Under the pieces are notes generated by a model. The model did not search any database, was not told where the DNA came from, and saw nothing but the letters and a program-made list of their open reading frames with translations. Positions 7,900-17,200 of a stretch of DNA of 26,140 bases are shown piece after piece (position 1 is the stretch's first letter; each line of letters starts with the position of its first letter). This stretch comes from Kiritimatiellia bacterium. Its GTDB lineage: Bacteria > Verrucomicrobiota > Kiritimatiellia > RFP12 > UBA1067. The DNA is taken from the NCBI GenBank assembly GCA_017547265.1, contig JAFYQC010000319.1, forward strand, positions 1 to 26,140, in the 5' to 3' direction. Made by a program: the position numbers and the translations under genes.

Positions 7900-7995
7900 A
7901 CCGATGTTCCGACGGGGGCAACCCCCGATTCGGGGCGATAGATTTCCCGCGCGGCGGTAGGGGCGTCTCTCCGAGACGCCCGCCCACCACTGCGG
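7888..7995 (+). repeat. promoter-bearing GGTAGGGG repeat, copy A
   Basis: TTTTGCTATTATA (7888-7900), a 5-base spacer, then a 90-bp block (7906-7995) that matches copy B at 86 of 90 positions. The block contains a GGGGGCAACCCCC hairpin, GATTCGGGGCGATAGATTTCCCG, and GGTAGG followed by an 8-bp hairpin (7962-7980, arms GGCGTCTC/GAGACGCC, loop TCC). It sits directly upstream of the AlbA_2 gene. Confidence 0.9.
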
Positions 7996-8044
7996 ACTTG
8001 GGGAACATTGAGAGGTGAGTAAATTTCATATAAAGGGCTTGTAA

Positions 8045-9496
8045 TTGAACCTGAATGACTACATAGGCGAGGCGACGGCCTACGACAAGAAGCTGATGCT
8101 TGAGCGCAAGGACCCGACGAGTTGGCTCAAGAGTGTCAGCGCGTTCGCCAACACGCAGGGCGGAAGGCTACTCTTTGGCGTAGCGAACGACGGCGTACTT
8201 GTCGGCCTTGCCGACGCGCAGGCAGACGCCGAGTTCATCAGCGAGGCAATCAAGGCACAGATGGATCCCGTGCCGGAAATCGACCTCTCGATCCATGAAG
8301 AGGGCGGCAAACAGTTCGTGGTCGTCGAGATAAAGGCCGGTTCGGAGACGCCGTACTACACCTTCGTCAAAGGTCATCGCGACGCCTTCATCCGCATTGG
8401 CAACGAGAGCGTCAAGGCCAATGCAATCCAATTGAAGCGGCTTGTGCTGAAAAGCACGGGGCAAACCTGGGACGTCCTTGATTCGCCGTTTTTGCGCACG
8501 AACTATGCGTTTGACGCTCTGCGAGCGGCGTATTTCAAAAAGACAGAGATGCCCTTTGAGGAAAGCGACTTCAAATCGTTTGGACTTGTCGGCAGTGATG
8601 GATTTCTGACGAATGCAGGAGCTCTGTTTGCCGACGATTCTCCAATTCGCCATTCGCGTTTATTCTGTACACGGTGGAGAGGTTTGACCAAGGCCGATGG
8701 GGTCATGGAGGCTGTGGACGACCATGAGTATTCCGGTAGCCTCCTTTCGCTCCTGAGTGCAGCAAAGCTCTTCGTTGAGACGAACTCCAAGATGATGTGG
8801 CGCAAAAAACCAGGTGGCCGTGATGAGTTCCCGGAATATCCGCGTCGCGCATACGAGGAGGGGATCGTGAATGCACTCATCCATCGCGACTACCTGGAGG
8901 TTGGCAGCGAAGTTCATATCGACATATTTGACGATCGGATGGAGATATTCTCTCCCGGCGGGATGCCGAGCGGAGACATAGTGCAGGACTTGGGATTGCA
9001 CCGAGTATCGTCACTGCGTCGTAATCCTGTCATTGCCGACCTCTTCCAGCGGCTTGATCTTATGGAACGGCGTGGCAGTGGGTTTGGCAAGATACTCCGC
9101 GCATACGACCTTGAATCACACAAGCGCGGACGGGATTTCAAGGTGCTGTTCAGCTCGATTCACATGGGTTTCACGCTTGTATTGCCGAACCTGAACTATG
9201 GGCAGACAATTGAGGGCCTTGTAGGCGAAGAACCGATGGATGGCAGCGGCAAGGCCGATGTGATGGGTGAATCTTTGGTAAGGGCCGTTGTCGACGTGGA
9301 TTGGGACGTGGATAAGAACGTGGTTAGGATTTTGGACGTGGTTAAGGGCGATCCTCATGTCACGCAGCAAGAGATTGCGACCAGGCTGAACTTGTCGCTT
9401 CGAGGAGTGGAAGATATGATAAAGAGAGCTAGGGAGAAAGGACTCATCCGACGTGTCGGCGGCAAACGCTTTGGCCATTGGGAGGTTGTGAAGTAA
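8045..9496 (+). CDS. AlbA_2 / RecG-C-like ATP-binding regulator
   Basis: A 483-residue protein. Residues about 17-135 are an AlbA_2 (Schlafen-AlbA, putative nucleic-acid-binding) domain with the hallmark 'SAFANTQGGRLLFGVANDG'. Residues about 265-385 are the RecG-C / GHKL-like ATPase module common in this family ('GIVNALIHRDY', then 'EIFSPGGMP', then 'RRNPVIADLFQRLDLMERRG'). Residues about 425-483 form a winged helix ('TQQEIATRLNLSLRGVEDMI'). This layout is that of AlbA_2 transcriptional regulators, which often sit in accessory or defence loci. The start is TTG at 8045, with AAAGGG at 8032-8037 spaced by 7 bases. Unlike its neighbours the gene stands alone, with its own promoter and terminator. 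Confidence 0.9.
   Translation: MNLNDYIGEATAYDKKLMLERKDPTSWLKSVSAFANTQGGRLLFGVANDGVLVGLADAQADAEFISEAIKAQMDPVPEIDLSIHEEGGKQFVVVEIKAGSETPYYTFVKGHRDAFIRIGNESVKANAIQLKRLVLKSTGQTWDVLDSPFLRTNYAFDALRAAYFKKTEMPFEESDFKSFGLVGSDGFLTNAGALFADDSPIRHSRLFCTRWRGLTKADGVMEAVDDHEYSGSLLSLLSAAKLFVETNSKMMWRKKPGGRDEFPEYPRRAYEEGIVNALIHRDYLEVGSEVHIDIFDDRMEIFSPGGMPSGDIVQDLGLHRVSSLRRNPVIADLFQRLDLMERRGSGFGKILRAYDLESHKRGRDFKVLFSSIHMGFTLVLPNLNYGQTIEGLVGEEPMDGSGKADVMGESLVRAVVDVDWDVDKNVVRILDVVKGDPHVTQQEIATRLNLSLRGVEDMIKRAREKGLIRRVGGKRFGHWEVVK
9293..9346 (+). repeat. GACGTGGWT-type short repeats in the AlbA_2 gene linker
   Basis: Four near copies of (G)ACGTGGA/TT occur in frame between the ATPase part and the winged helix, encoding a V/D/W-rich segment ('VDVDWDVDKNVVRILDVV'). 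Confidence 0.6.
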
Positions 9497-9506
9497 TTTT
9501 TCGGAG

Positions 9507-9529
9507 CGGCGAGACGTCCCGTCTCGCCG
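9507..9529. terminator. perfect 10-bp hairpin after the AlbA_2 gene
   Basis: CGGCGAGACG at 9507-9516, loop TCC, CGTCTCGCCG at 9520-9529, starting 10 bases after the stop. There is no T run after it, so it may be an RNA 3-prime end stabiliser or a repeat-family hairpin. Its loop TCC and GAGACG arm match the hairpin of the GGTAGGGG repeats. Confidence 0.5.
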
Positions 9530-9545
9530 AGAATTTCAAAATCCC

Positions 9546-9570
9546 GCCCTTGCCGAATGCAAGGGCTTTT
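9546..9570 (+). terminator. intrinsic terminator of the AlbA_2 gene
   Basis: GCCCTTGC (9546-9553), loop CGAAT, GCAAGGGC (9559-9566), followed by TTTT. The hairpin overlaps the -35 region of the next promoter, so terminator and promoter are interleaved. Confidence 0.7.
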
Positions 9571-9578
9571 GCTATTAT
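9550..9578 (+). promoter_or_regulatory. sigma70-like promoter heading the P-loop gene module
   Basis: TTGCCG at 9550-9555, a 17-base spacer, then TATTAT at 9573-9578. Transcription would begin near 9585, giving a leader of about 355 nt that contains repeat copy B and the nested structure before the ATG at 9940. Confidence 0.55.
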
Positions 9579-9678
9579 ATTTATTGACGTTCCGACGGGG
9601 GCAGCCCCCGATTCGGGGCGATAGATTTCCCGTGCGGCGGTAGGGGCGTCTCTCCGAGACGTCCGCCCACCACCGCGG
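9567..9678 (+). repeat. promoter-bearing GGTAGGGG repeat, copy B
   Basis: TTTTGCTATTATA (9567-9579), a 9-base spacer, then a 90-bp block (9589-9678) differing from copy A at four positions only. One change (C to T at 9662) keeps the hairpin as a G-U pair. It is oriented toward the P-loop genes. Confidence 0.9.
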
Positions 9679-9690
9679 TCATGGGACGCG

Positions 9691-9808
9691 TCGAGTGAAA
9701 GCCTAGGAAACTTAACTCGTGATGACGCATGAAGAGGACACTGCCGGTCCGTGCAGTTTCGCCTCCTTCGGTGTATCATCACAGGTCCATCCTAGGCACC
9801 TCACTCGA
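9691..9808 (+). ncRNA. nested four-helix structured element upstream of the P-loop genes
   Basis: Helices nest perfectly. TCGAGTGA 9691-9698 pairs with TCACTCGA 9801-9808, and GCCTAGG 9701-9707 pairs with CCTAGGC 9791-9797. GTGATGA 9719-9725 pairs with TCATCAC 9776-9782. GAAGAGG 9731-9737 pairs with CCTCCTTC 9762-9769 (one bulge), and ACTGC 9740-9744 pairs with GCAGT 9753-9757 around an 8-base loop. Interior bases resemble those of the element at 24599-24714. It could be a cis-acting leader or a stable small RNA. No known family was recognised. Confidence 0.6.
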
Positions 9809-9834
9809 TGCATCGGAGGAGGTGTTATTTTCCC

Positions 9835-9875
9835 CGCGCCAAATCCGATTGCTACGAGGAGGGGGAATCGGCGCG
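9835..9875 (+). promoter_or_regulatory. leader hairpin before the P-loop genes
   Basis: CGCG 9835-9838 and CCGATT 9845-9850 pair with AATCGG 9866-9871 and CGCG 9872-9875. The apical loop is purine-rich (GAGGAGGGGG). It lies between the nested element and the ribosome site of the first P-loop gene. Confidence 0.4.
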
Positions 9876-9939
9876 CCATTCTTTCAACCGAGCCGAGAGC
9901 GGCGAGCCGTAGAACAAGGCGTGGAGAAGGATAGACTGC

Positions 9940-10401
9940 ATGAAGCAAGACTTGATTAATCTTGTCAAAACGACTGAGAAGAAATATGTGGTGGCTTTGT
10001 CGGCAAGTGCAAATCGAGGCAAGACGTCCATCTTGCTGAAGCTTGTCGATATATTTCGCGCGAATAAAACTGTTGCTCTTGTTGATATGGCGCCAATGCT
10101 AACCGCAAAAGACGAAATGTGGTGCTTTGAGATGGATGGAATAAAAATCGGAGTAGTGACTGGCGGTGATGATGCCAAGGCTATTGATATGGGGTTCGAT
10201 TTCGCTGACAGAAATAATTGCCGAATATTGTTTTGCGCAACACGCTATTATTCTAATTCGCCGTCGTGGCAACAGTTTTTAAAACGGTGTTCAAGCGGCG
10301 GATATGCCTATGATTGGCAGACGGTAAAGCAATATTCTGAGGCGACACTTGAAGTTATGCATCGTGATGTTGCGGAGAATGTGCTTTTGAAAATGTTGTG
10401 A
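9940..10401 (+). CDS. small P-loop NTPase-like protein, paralog 1
   Basis: A 153-residue soluble protein of unrecognised family. Residues 16-30 form a strand and P-loop ('YVVALSASANRGKTS') with an intact GKT but alanine in place of the first Walker A glycine (A-x4-GKT). A second hydrophobic strand (about 45-50) and 'GIKIGVVTGGDDAKAIDMGF' follow, then a strand ending in 'ILFCATRYY'. A GGAGAAGG ribosome site (9923-9930) supports the ATG at 9940. Base composition is visibly more AT-rich than the housekeeping genes, suggesting transfer. It aligns with the next protein over the P-loop, the V-x-T-x-GD segment and the A-x-R segment, so the two are paralogs. The substrate is unknown. Confidence 0.75.
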   Translation: MKQDLINLVKTTEKKYVVALSASANRGKTSILLKLVDIFRANKTVALVDMAPMLTAKDEMWCFEMDGIKIGVVTGGDDAKAIDMGFDFADRNNCRILFCATRYYSNSPSWQQFLKRCSSGGYAYDWQTVKQYSEATLEVMHRDVAENVLLKML

Positions 10402-10464
10402 TACTGATGACTGATGATGGCGAACAATGTAGCGGCAAGTGCGATAATAGAAAGGTAGCGTAAT

Positions 10465-10917
10465 GTGAAATGGATTATCTTGGCTGGCTCAAGCAATACG
10501 CGCAAAACATGGACACTGACGGAGGTTGTAATTGCGCTTGTGAAGACTTGCGGCGGACAACTCGTGTCGCCAAGTCTTTTGCCGATACCGCACCCTCTAG
10601 TGCCGTCACAAAAATGGCCATATTATAGTGACGGAACTTACGAAATAAGATATCGCGGGAGAGTAATAATTGTTAAAACTGATGGTGATACGCCGGGCAT
10701 CGTTGATGATGGTTTCAAAAAGGCGAAGGCTCTCAATGCCGATATTTACATTTCTGCTGCGCATGCTAGGAGTAGGTCTGGGCATGTGGCAACTATTGAT
10801 AAGATAATATCATCAAATTTGGCAGAAGTCTTTGTAATTGGCGCATTGGATCATGACGACAACAGAAAACCAGCAGTTGCTAAATGGCGGGTGCAGCAAA
10901 TCATAGACATGCTTTAA
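10465..10917 (+). CDS. small P-loop NTPase-like protein, paralog 2
   Basis: A 150-residue protein with a GTG start at 10465, supported by AAAGGTAG at 10451-10458. The N-terminal strand and loop 'WIILAGSSNTRKTWT' keep the first glycine and the Lys-Thr but have arginine where the second Walker A glycine should be (G-x4-RKT). The middle has a proline-rich insert ('PSLLPIPHPLVPSQKWP'), then 'RVIIVKTDGDTPGIVDDGF' and 'ADIYISAAHARS', matching paralog 1 in order and spacing. It ends 'QQIIDML', compared with 'VLLKML' in paralog 1. The pair may form a heterodimer with complementary nucleotide sites. No family was recognised. Composition is AT-rich like its neighbours. Confidence 0.75.
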   Translation: MKWIILAGSSNTRKTWTLTEVVIALVKTCGGQLVSPSLLPIPHPLVPSQKWPYYSDGTYEIRYRGRVIIVKTDGDTPGIVDDGFKKAKALNADIYISAAHARSRSGHVATIDKIISSNLAEVFVIGALDHDDNRKPAVAKWRVQQIIDML

Positions 10918-10935
10918 CGGTGAAAGGAGCTTGCC

Positions 10936-11232
10936 ATGTCTTTAAAGTATGCTGAGATATTGAACTTTGATTCAATCATCAGAGATGAATGGGTTGAAAA
11001 GGCCAGGCATCTGCATGGCCCCAATGGTTCTATAGGAATAGCCTCGCCAATGATCCGCCCGTACCTGGAGCAAGGGGCAAAGAGGAGCTTGGTTTCGTTG
11101 CTCGCTGCGATGAGAACGATCAGGGATTACTTGCCTGAAGATAAAAAGAAGGACTTTGAGAATCGATGCTATAAAGACACGCAAGTTTTGTATGGGCTGA
11201 AAGATGTGTGTGATTCAATTGGTCCCATATAA
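10936..11232 (+). CDS. 98-residue helical protein of unknown function
   Basis: A small soluble protein, largely helical by composition, with a basic helix around 'LEQGAKRSLVSLLAAMRTIR' and a charged segment 'LPEDKKKDFENRCYKD'. There is no signal peptide or membrane helix and no family was recognised. A strong AAAGGAG ribosome site (10922-10928) lies 7 bases before the ATG. It follows the second P-loop gene by 18 bases and precedes the giant surface protein gene by 17 bases, so all four genes read as one transcription unit. It may be an accessory subunit of the P-loop pair. Confidence 0.7.
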   Translation: MSLKYAEILNFDSIIRDEWVEKARHLHGPNGSIGIASPMIRPYLEQGAKRSLVSLLAAMRTIRDYLPEDKKKDFENRCYKDTQVLYGLKDVCDSIGPI

Positions 11233-11249
11233 ACAAAGGAAGAAATGCT

Positions 11250-14200
11250 ATGAGAAAGATATATTGTATTGCCGCACTAATGCTTGTGACAAGCGCGTTG
11301 GCAGATTATGTGGACGCAAGCGGCGAAACGTATCAATCGATAGATTACATAGTGGCGACAGGCGGCCAATGGATAGTTACTGACATAAGGCCAACATGCA
11401 CAGACAAGGTCAAAATGAAGTTTCGCCTTTCTTCTACAGCGAAGACGCAAGCCCTTTACTGCTCTCGTACAACGATGACGACAAACACATTTACCGCATT
11501 CTTCATTGAGGGTGTGGTGCGGTGTGATCGCAATACGAATACCTCTACAAAGGGGAACACTTCTCCAAGCGTTAATGGTGATACAACTTTCGTGGCAGAC
11601 TATGCCTCACGTAGGTTTTCAGTCAACGGCATTGACCAAGATGTAATGATGGCAGAGGGCGACTATACACCAGGCAGTGATTTAATGCTTTTCGCGAGCC
11701 ACAAAAAGGGGGGTGATCTTTCGGCGGATGTCGCGGCAAGGGATGTTGACAATAGAGCGACATATAGGCTGTACTATTTTGAGCTCTATTCAGCTGGTTG
11801 TGAAGAACCTAAACATCGCCTGATGCCTGTGCGACGTAAATCTGACTTGGTTGTTGGACTATATGATAGTGTGGTTGGTAAGTTTTATGGTCCTGCCGAC
11901 AATTCGGAAGCCTTTGTTTCCAGTCCGTCATTTTTGAGTGTTCAGGTAGATTCTACAGCGCGGTCGATATGTACGCTTTTCCCGAATGACTATGCCAACA
12001 TCACTAGTGTAGTGCTATGCGCAGGAATGACAACGATTCCTTCTTCATTTTTTTCTGGGTGCAACAATTTGAAAGATGTGCTTATTCCTGATACTGTAAC
12101 ATCAATTGGCAAAAATGCATTCGCTGATTGCTCAAGCTTGGAGTCTATTGTGATTCCAGATAGTGTCACGCGAATTGACGAAGGTGCATTTAGCGGTTGT
12201 GGTGGTCTGGTTAGCATGGTGTTGCCTTTTGTCGGGTCAAGACGAGGGATTGCCGAATCGCCGTCTGCGGTGTTTGGATATATTTTCGGTGGAGTAGCGT
12301 TCTCTGGCGGACAGAAAACGAGTCAGTGCTATTCGTCAGAGCTTCGGCAAAAAATCTCTCCATCTGGTATTTATTATTATGAATCTCCTCATGCAGACTA
12401 TTACATTCCGACTTCGTTAAAGACAGTTGTTCTGACGGATGAAACGATGATAGGGCGCGGTGCGTTCTACGACTGCAGTGGTCTTACTAGTGTGACTATC
12501 CCGAATAGCGTGAGGAGTATTGAGAGCGTTGCGTTCTCTGGCTGTAGCGGGCTAACGAAAGTGACTATTCCGCAATGTGTCTGCTCGTCCAAATTGTCAA
12601 CGGTTTTTTCTTCAGCATACCAGAATATAACACATGTTGAGATCCTTAGCGATGTCAGACAGATTGGGCCGTCTGCATTTGCTGGCTGCGATGCTCTTAT
12701 GAGTGTGATGATACCCAATGGCGTGACTAGCATCGGTGCTTTCGCTTTCTCCGGCTGCGGTAGACTTGCGAACGTGATGATACCTGACAGTGTGATAAGC
12801 ATCGGGGATAACGCCTTCTACGAATGTAGCAGTCTCGATAGTGTGACGATACCCAACGGCGTTAAGTGCGTCGGTACTTCTACATTCTTTGGTTGTGGTG
12901 GGCTTGCGAACGTGACGATACCTGACAGTGTGATAAGTATCGGGGATAAAGCCTTCTACGGATGCAGGAGTCTTGGCGGCGTGACGATACCAAGCAGTGT
13001 TGTGAGCATCGGTACTTCTACATTTTCTGGCTGTAGTGAGCTGGCGAGTGTGGCAATACCGGACGGTGTGACAAACATCGGGGATTCCGCATTCGAAGGT
13101 TGCTGCGGGTTGACAAAAGTGACTATCCCGAATAGCGTAACGAATATGGGGGATTCAGTGTTTCGGTATTGCAGTGGTTTGGTTGCTTTCAATGTTTCTT
13201 CGCAGAATCAAATCCTTTCAACAGAGAGTGGTCTTTTGTTGTCTAAGGATGGAAAGAACTTGATTTATGGGGTCAATGGTGAAGAAATAAGAATCCCTGA
13301 TAGCGTTACGAGCATTGACGCATATGCGTTCTACGGCTGTAACGGGATTACAAGTGTGATTATCCCGAATGGTGTAACGAATGTCGGTGATTCTGCGTTC
13401 TTGGGTTGTGATAGATTGGCAAGCATAATGTTGCCGTGGCAACTTTTGTCGCCCGGATTGGTTGATGGGCTACTGTCACCTGCTGATTGGGCATTGTTGG
13501 CAACAAATTCGGATGGCATGAAAGAATATCGGTCGGCGGCAATTGGCCACAACGCTTCCTCGACTATGACGTTGACGCTTGTTGGAGCGTGTGACTTTAC
13601 ATTTGACTGGAAGGTGTCAAGCGCATCTGGAGATGATTACCTACGTTGGTATCTTGATGGCGTAGAGATGGCAAGGATAAGCGGAACTGGTGGCACGTGG
13701 CAAAATGTATCCGTTTCAGTCCCAACTGGGGATCATATAATAAAGTGGACTTATTCAAAAAATGGTAACGGCACTTCTGGTGCAGATTGTGGTTGGGTGC
13801 GGATTCCCAAGCTGACTGAACTTAGGAAGCTTGCTGGTCTGTTCCCAGATTCTTACCCAACTCTCAGATGTGTGACATTGACTGGACAGACAGCAGAGAT
13901 TCCTACTCATGCGTTCGACGGTTGCGCGTCCTTGACGGCCATAGATATCCCTTCGTCAGTGACAAATATTGGAATTGCGGCATTTGCTGGGTGTATTGGT
14001 TTGACGAGCGTAGTGATTCCGGACAGTGTGACGAGCATCGGAGATTTGGCATTCAGTGATTGTGGCGGTCTTACGAGCGTGGCGATTCCGGACAGCGTGA
14101 TGTGCATTGGAGCGTCAGCTTTTTATAACTGCAGTAGTCTTACGAACGTGACGATTGGGAGCGGCGTAACGAGCATTGGGACGTCTGCGTTCTCCGGTTG

Positions 14201-17200
14201 CAGTGGCCTTACGAGCGTGACGATACCAGACAGCGTTACGAGCATCGGGCAGAATGCGTTCTACAATTGCAACGGTCTTATGAGTGTGACGATTCCCGAC
14301 AGCGTTACGAGCATCGGGTCATCTGCGTTCTCCGGTTGCAATGGGCTTAAGGACGTGGTGATACCGCAATATGTTCTTGATCGTCAAATCCGTAATGTGT
14401 TTTCATCATCCTGTCCGTCGATTACGAATGTAGCGTATTCTTCGGTCATAACCTACATCGGGTCTTCTGCGTTCTCCGGCTGCAGCGAGCTGACGAGCGT
14501 GACGATACCGGACAGCGTGACGAGCATCGGGTATGGTGCATTTTACGGTTGCAGCGGACTTACGAGCATAACGATACCGCAAGTTGTCTGCGACATGGGG
14601 CTTTCGACGGTTTTTCCTGCGGTGTATCAGACGATATCAAGTGTGCATATCTCGGACAGTGTTACGAACATCGCTGACTATGCGTTTGCGGGGTGTGCGA
14701 ATTTGCAGACGGAAGTGTGGGGCGGGTATAGAGTTTTGGATGGATGGCTGATTGGCTATACGGACGAGGCGGAGGAGACGATTCCAGATGCCGACAAGTT
14801 GAAGGGGATTTGCAGCGAGGCGCTGAAGGGATGTATGGCGTTGAGACGGCTGGAGTTCGGCGACAGGGCGCGGCTTGTGTCCATTGGCTCGGAGGCGCTT
14901 AAGGGTTGCACGGAGCTGAAGACGCTAGTTTTGCCGCCGAGCCTTACGCGAATTGGTGACGAGGCATTTATGGGATGCTCGTATCTCGACAATGTAATCG
15001 TGCCGGGCGGAGTGAAGTCCATTGGCAATCGCGCGTTCAAGAACTGCACCGGATTCACGTGGGCGCAGATCGAGCATGGCGTGGAGTCGATCGGGGAAGA
15101 GGCGTTCTGCGGGTGTTGGCGGATTACGGAAGTGGATATTCCGTCGTCCGTGTCGTCGATTGGAGCCAACGCCTTTGGCGGCGACAGTTTGATAACCAAA
15201 GTTGCATTGCGCGGAGACACGAGAAAGGTGTCCGAGATATTCTCGACTTATGCCCAAATCACGGAGGCGACGGTAAAACCCGGAACCGGCGCTCTTGTGG
15301 ACGGACTGTTCAGCAGGTGTGCAGGATTGAGGAGCGTGTATTTCATCGGCAACTGTCCAGAACTCAAGAACGACGGAAGGAATCTGTACGAGGGAACGCC
15401 CTACGACAGTTGGGATTATTACTATGATCCATACTACAATTCATACGAGTGGAAGTCCGCCTCGCTCGTCACGTATGTTGACAAGGATTCGACCGGGTGG
15501 GACGGCACACCGGGATCGCATGTGCTGCCAATGAAGTGGCCTCTTGAAGGAAACTATCGTCGCGAAATAATGTACACTGATGCTGTCAGTACGCCTTGTG
15601 CCGTTGCGTTTGACGCAAACGGCGGGACGCCTAAGATGCAGAGCGAGGAACAGATTTCAGAATCGCTGTTCGTCCTGCCGAACGAACCGACACGTGAAGG
15701 GTATGTGTTCATGGGTTGGTGGACAGAGAAGAACGGCGGCGTAAAAGTGACGGATGAGACTGTGTTCTTGACCGGCGTTTACGAGACGCTTTACGCCCAC
15801 TGGCTTAGTGAGCGCGTTGTGCAGGCGCAGGTGCTGGAGAAAGTTTTCTCTGGGGTTGTCACGGTTGAACTTGGCGAGGACGGCCACATTGTTGTGACAC
15901 TCACTTTAGATGTGGACGGAACTGTGGATATCCCTGATAATGTGGGGCCAGTGACGATTGATTTGAATGGACACAACATGGTGGGGGATGACGGCGGTCT
16001 CGGGGAGACCGCCCTACCAGGTGGGCCGGCGATTAGGATTGTGGCAGGAGATGGCGAAGGCAGGGCTACGCGGCTGGCGATTGTCGATACGGCGGAGGGC
16101 GAGAAGGGGCAGATTTTCGGCGGAGGCGAGAGCTCGGGAATTGAGGTCGCGGAAGACGCCGCGACAGGCGTGAAGCTTGACGTCGAAGAGGGCGTTGGCG
16201 TCTTCAACGGCGACGGGAGCGAGCAGGAGCTTAAGCCGAAGCTTATTGGTACTGGCAAGGTGACGGTGCCGAAAACGTGGAAGACGGGCCAGAAGGTTAC
16301 GTGGAAGGCGACGGCCGACAAGGGCAGCGTGTTCGCGCATTGGGATGGTCCGCTCGTCGATTCGCTGAACCTCACGATGAACGAGCGGCGCAATCCGTCT
16401 TTGGCGTTCGCCGTGCCGGAAGGATTCGACACGAATCAGGTCACGGCGGTGTTCATCCCGATAGACGACGACGGACTTTACACGCTCGGCATCACGCAGA
16501 CGGAATTCGAGCTGAAGGAAGCAGTGTCCGCCGTCTGGGTGACTGACGACTCGCAGTCGTATGTGACGGCCACGGCAAGCGGATTGCCGACGGGGCTCAA
16601 GTTCGACGCGAAAAAGATGACGATTACTGGAACCCCGACGAAGAGCGGCGTCTACTGGGTGCAGATCAAGGCGAAAAACGCCTCCGGCTACCAGTGGGCG
16701 GAGAACGTGAGGGTGACGGTCTCAGGAGGCGGTACGGAGGCGAAGGAGCCGAAGCTGACGCGCACGTCGTACTATCCGCTCACGGTAATCTGCGCCAACG
16801 AGGGCGGCACGGTAAGCGGAACTGGAGTGTACGCAGAGGGCAAGAAGGTGTCGGTAAAGGCGACGCCCGCGAAGGGGTATGTGTTCGCCGGTTGGCATGA
16901 AACGGCGAACAGTGAAAAGGGAACGGTGAATAGCGTGGATGGTGCGGATTATCGTTCGGCATCTCTGAACGTGACCGTTCCGGAGACGCGGTATGTGTTC
17001 GCGCTGTTTGCCACGAAGGAAGACGACGCCGACAGTCTGAAGGTCGCGGTGGAGGATGTGACGACGGAGAAGGACGGAACAATTGCGCTCGACTTGGGCG
17101 CGTGCGTAGCGTCGTTGTCGCTTCCGAAGCTTGCCGTCTCGGGTCTGCCGTCCGGCGTCAAGTACGACGCTAAGACGTTGAAGCTTACCGGCAAGGCGAC

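Noticed and set aside
7670..8029. A 119-codon minus-strand frame over repeat copy A
   Set aside because: It reads through the repeat hairpin, overlaps the promoter and leader of the AlbA_2 gene, and has no ribosome site. It is better seen as translation of a non-coding repeat.
9691..9808. Integron attC site
   Set aside because: attC-like size and imperfect pairing, but the outer ends lack the RYYYAAC/GTTRRRY core sites. The shared bases lie near the apex, not at the ends.
12460..14560. CRISPR-like regular repeats
   Set aside because: The 69-bp periodicity is in frame and codes for 23-residue LRRs with no unique spacers.
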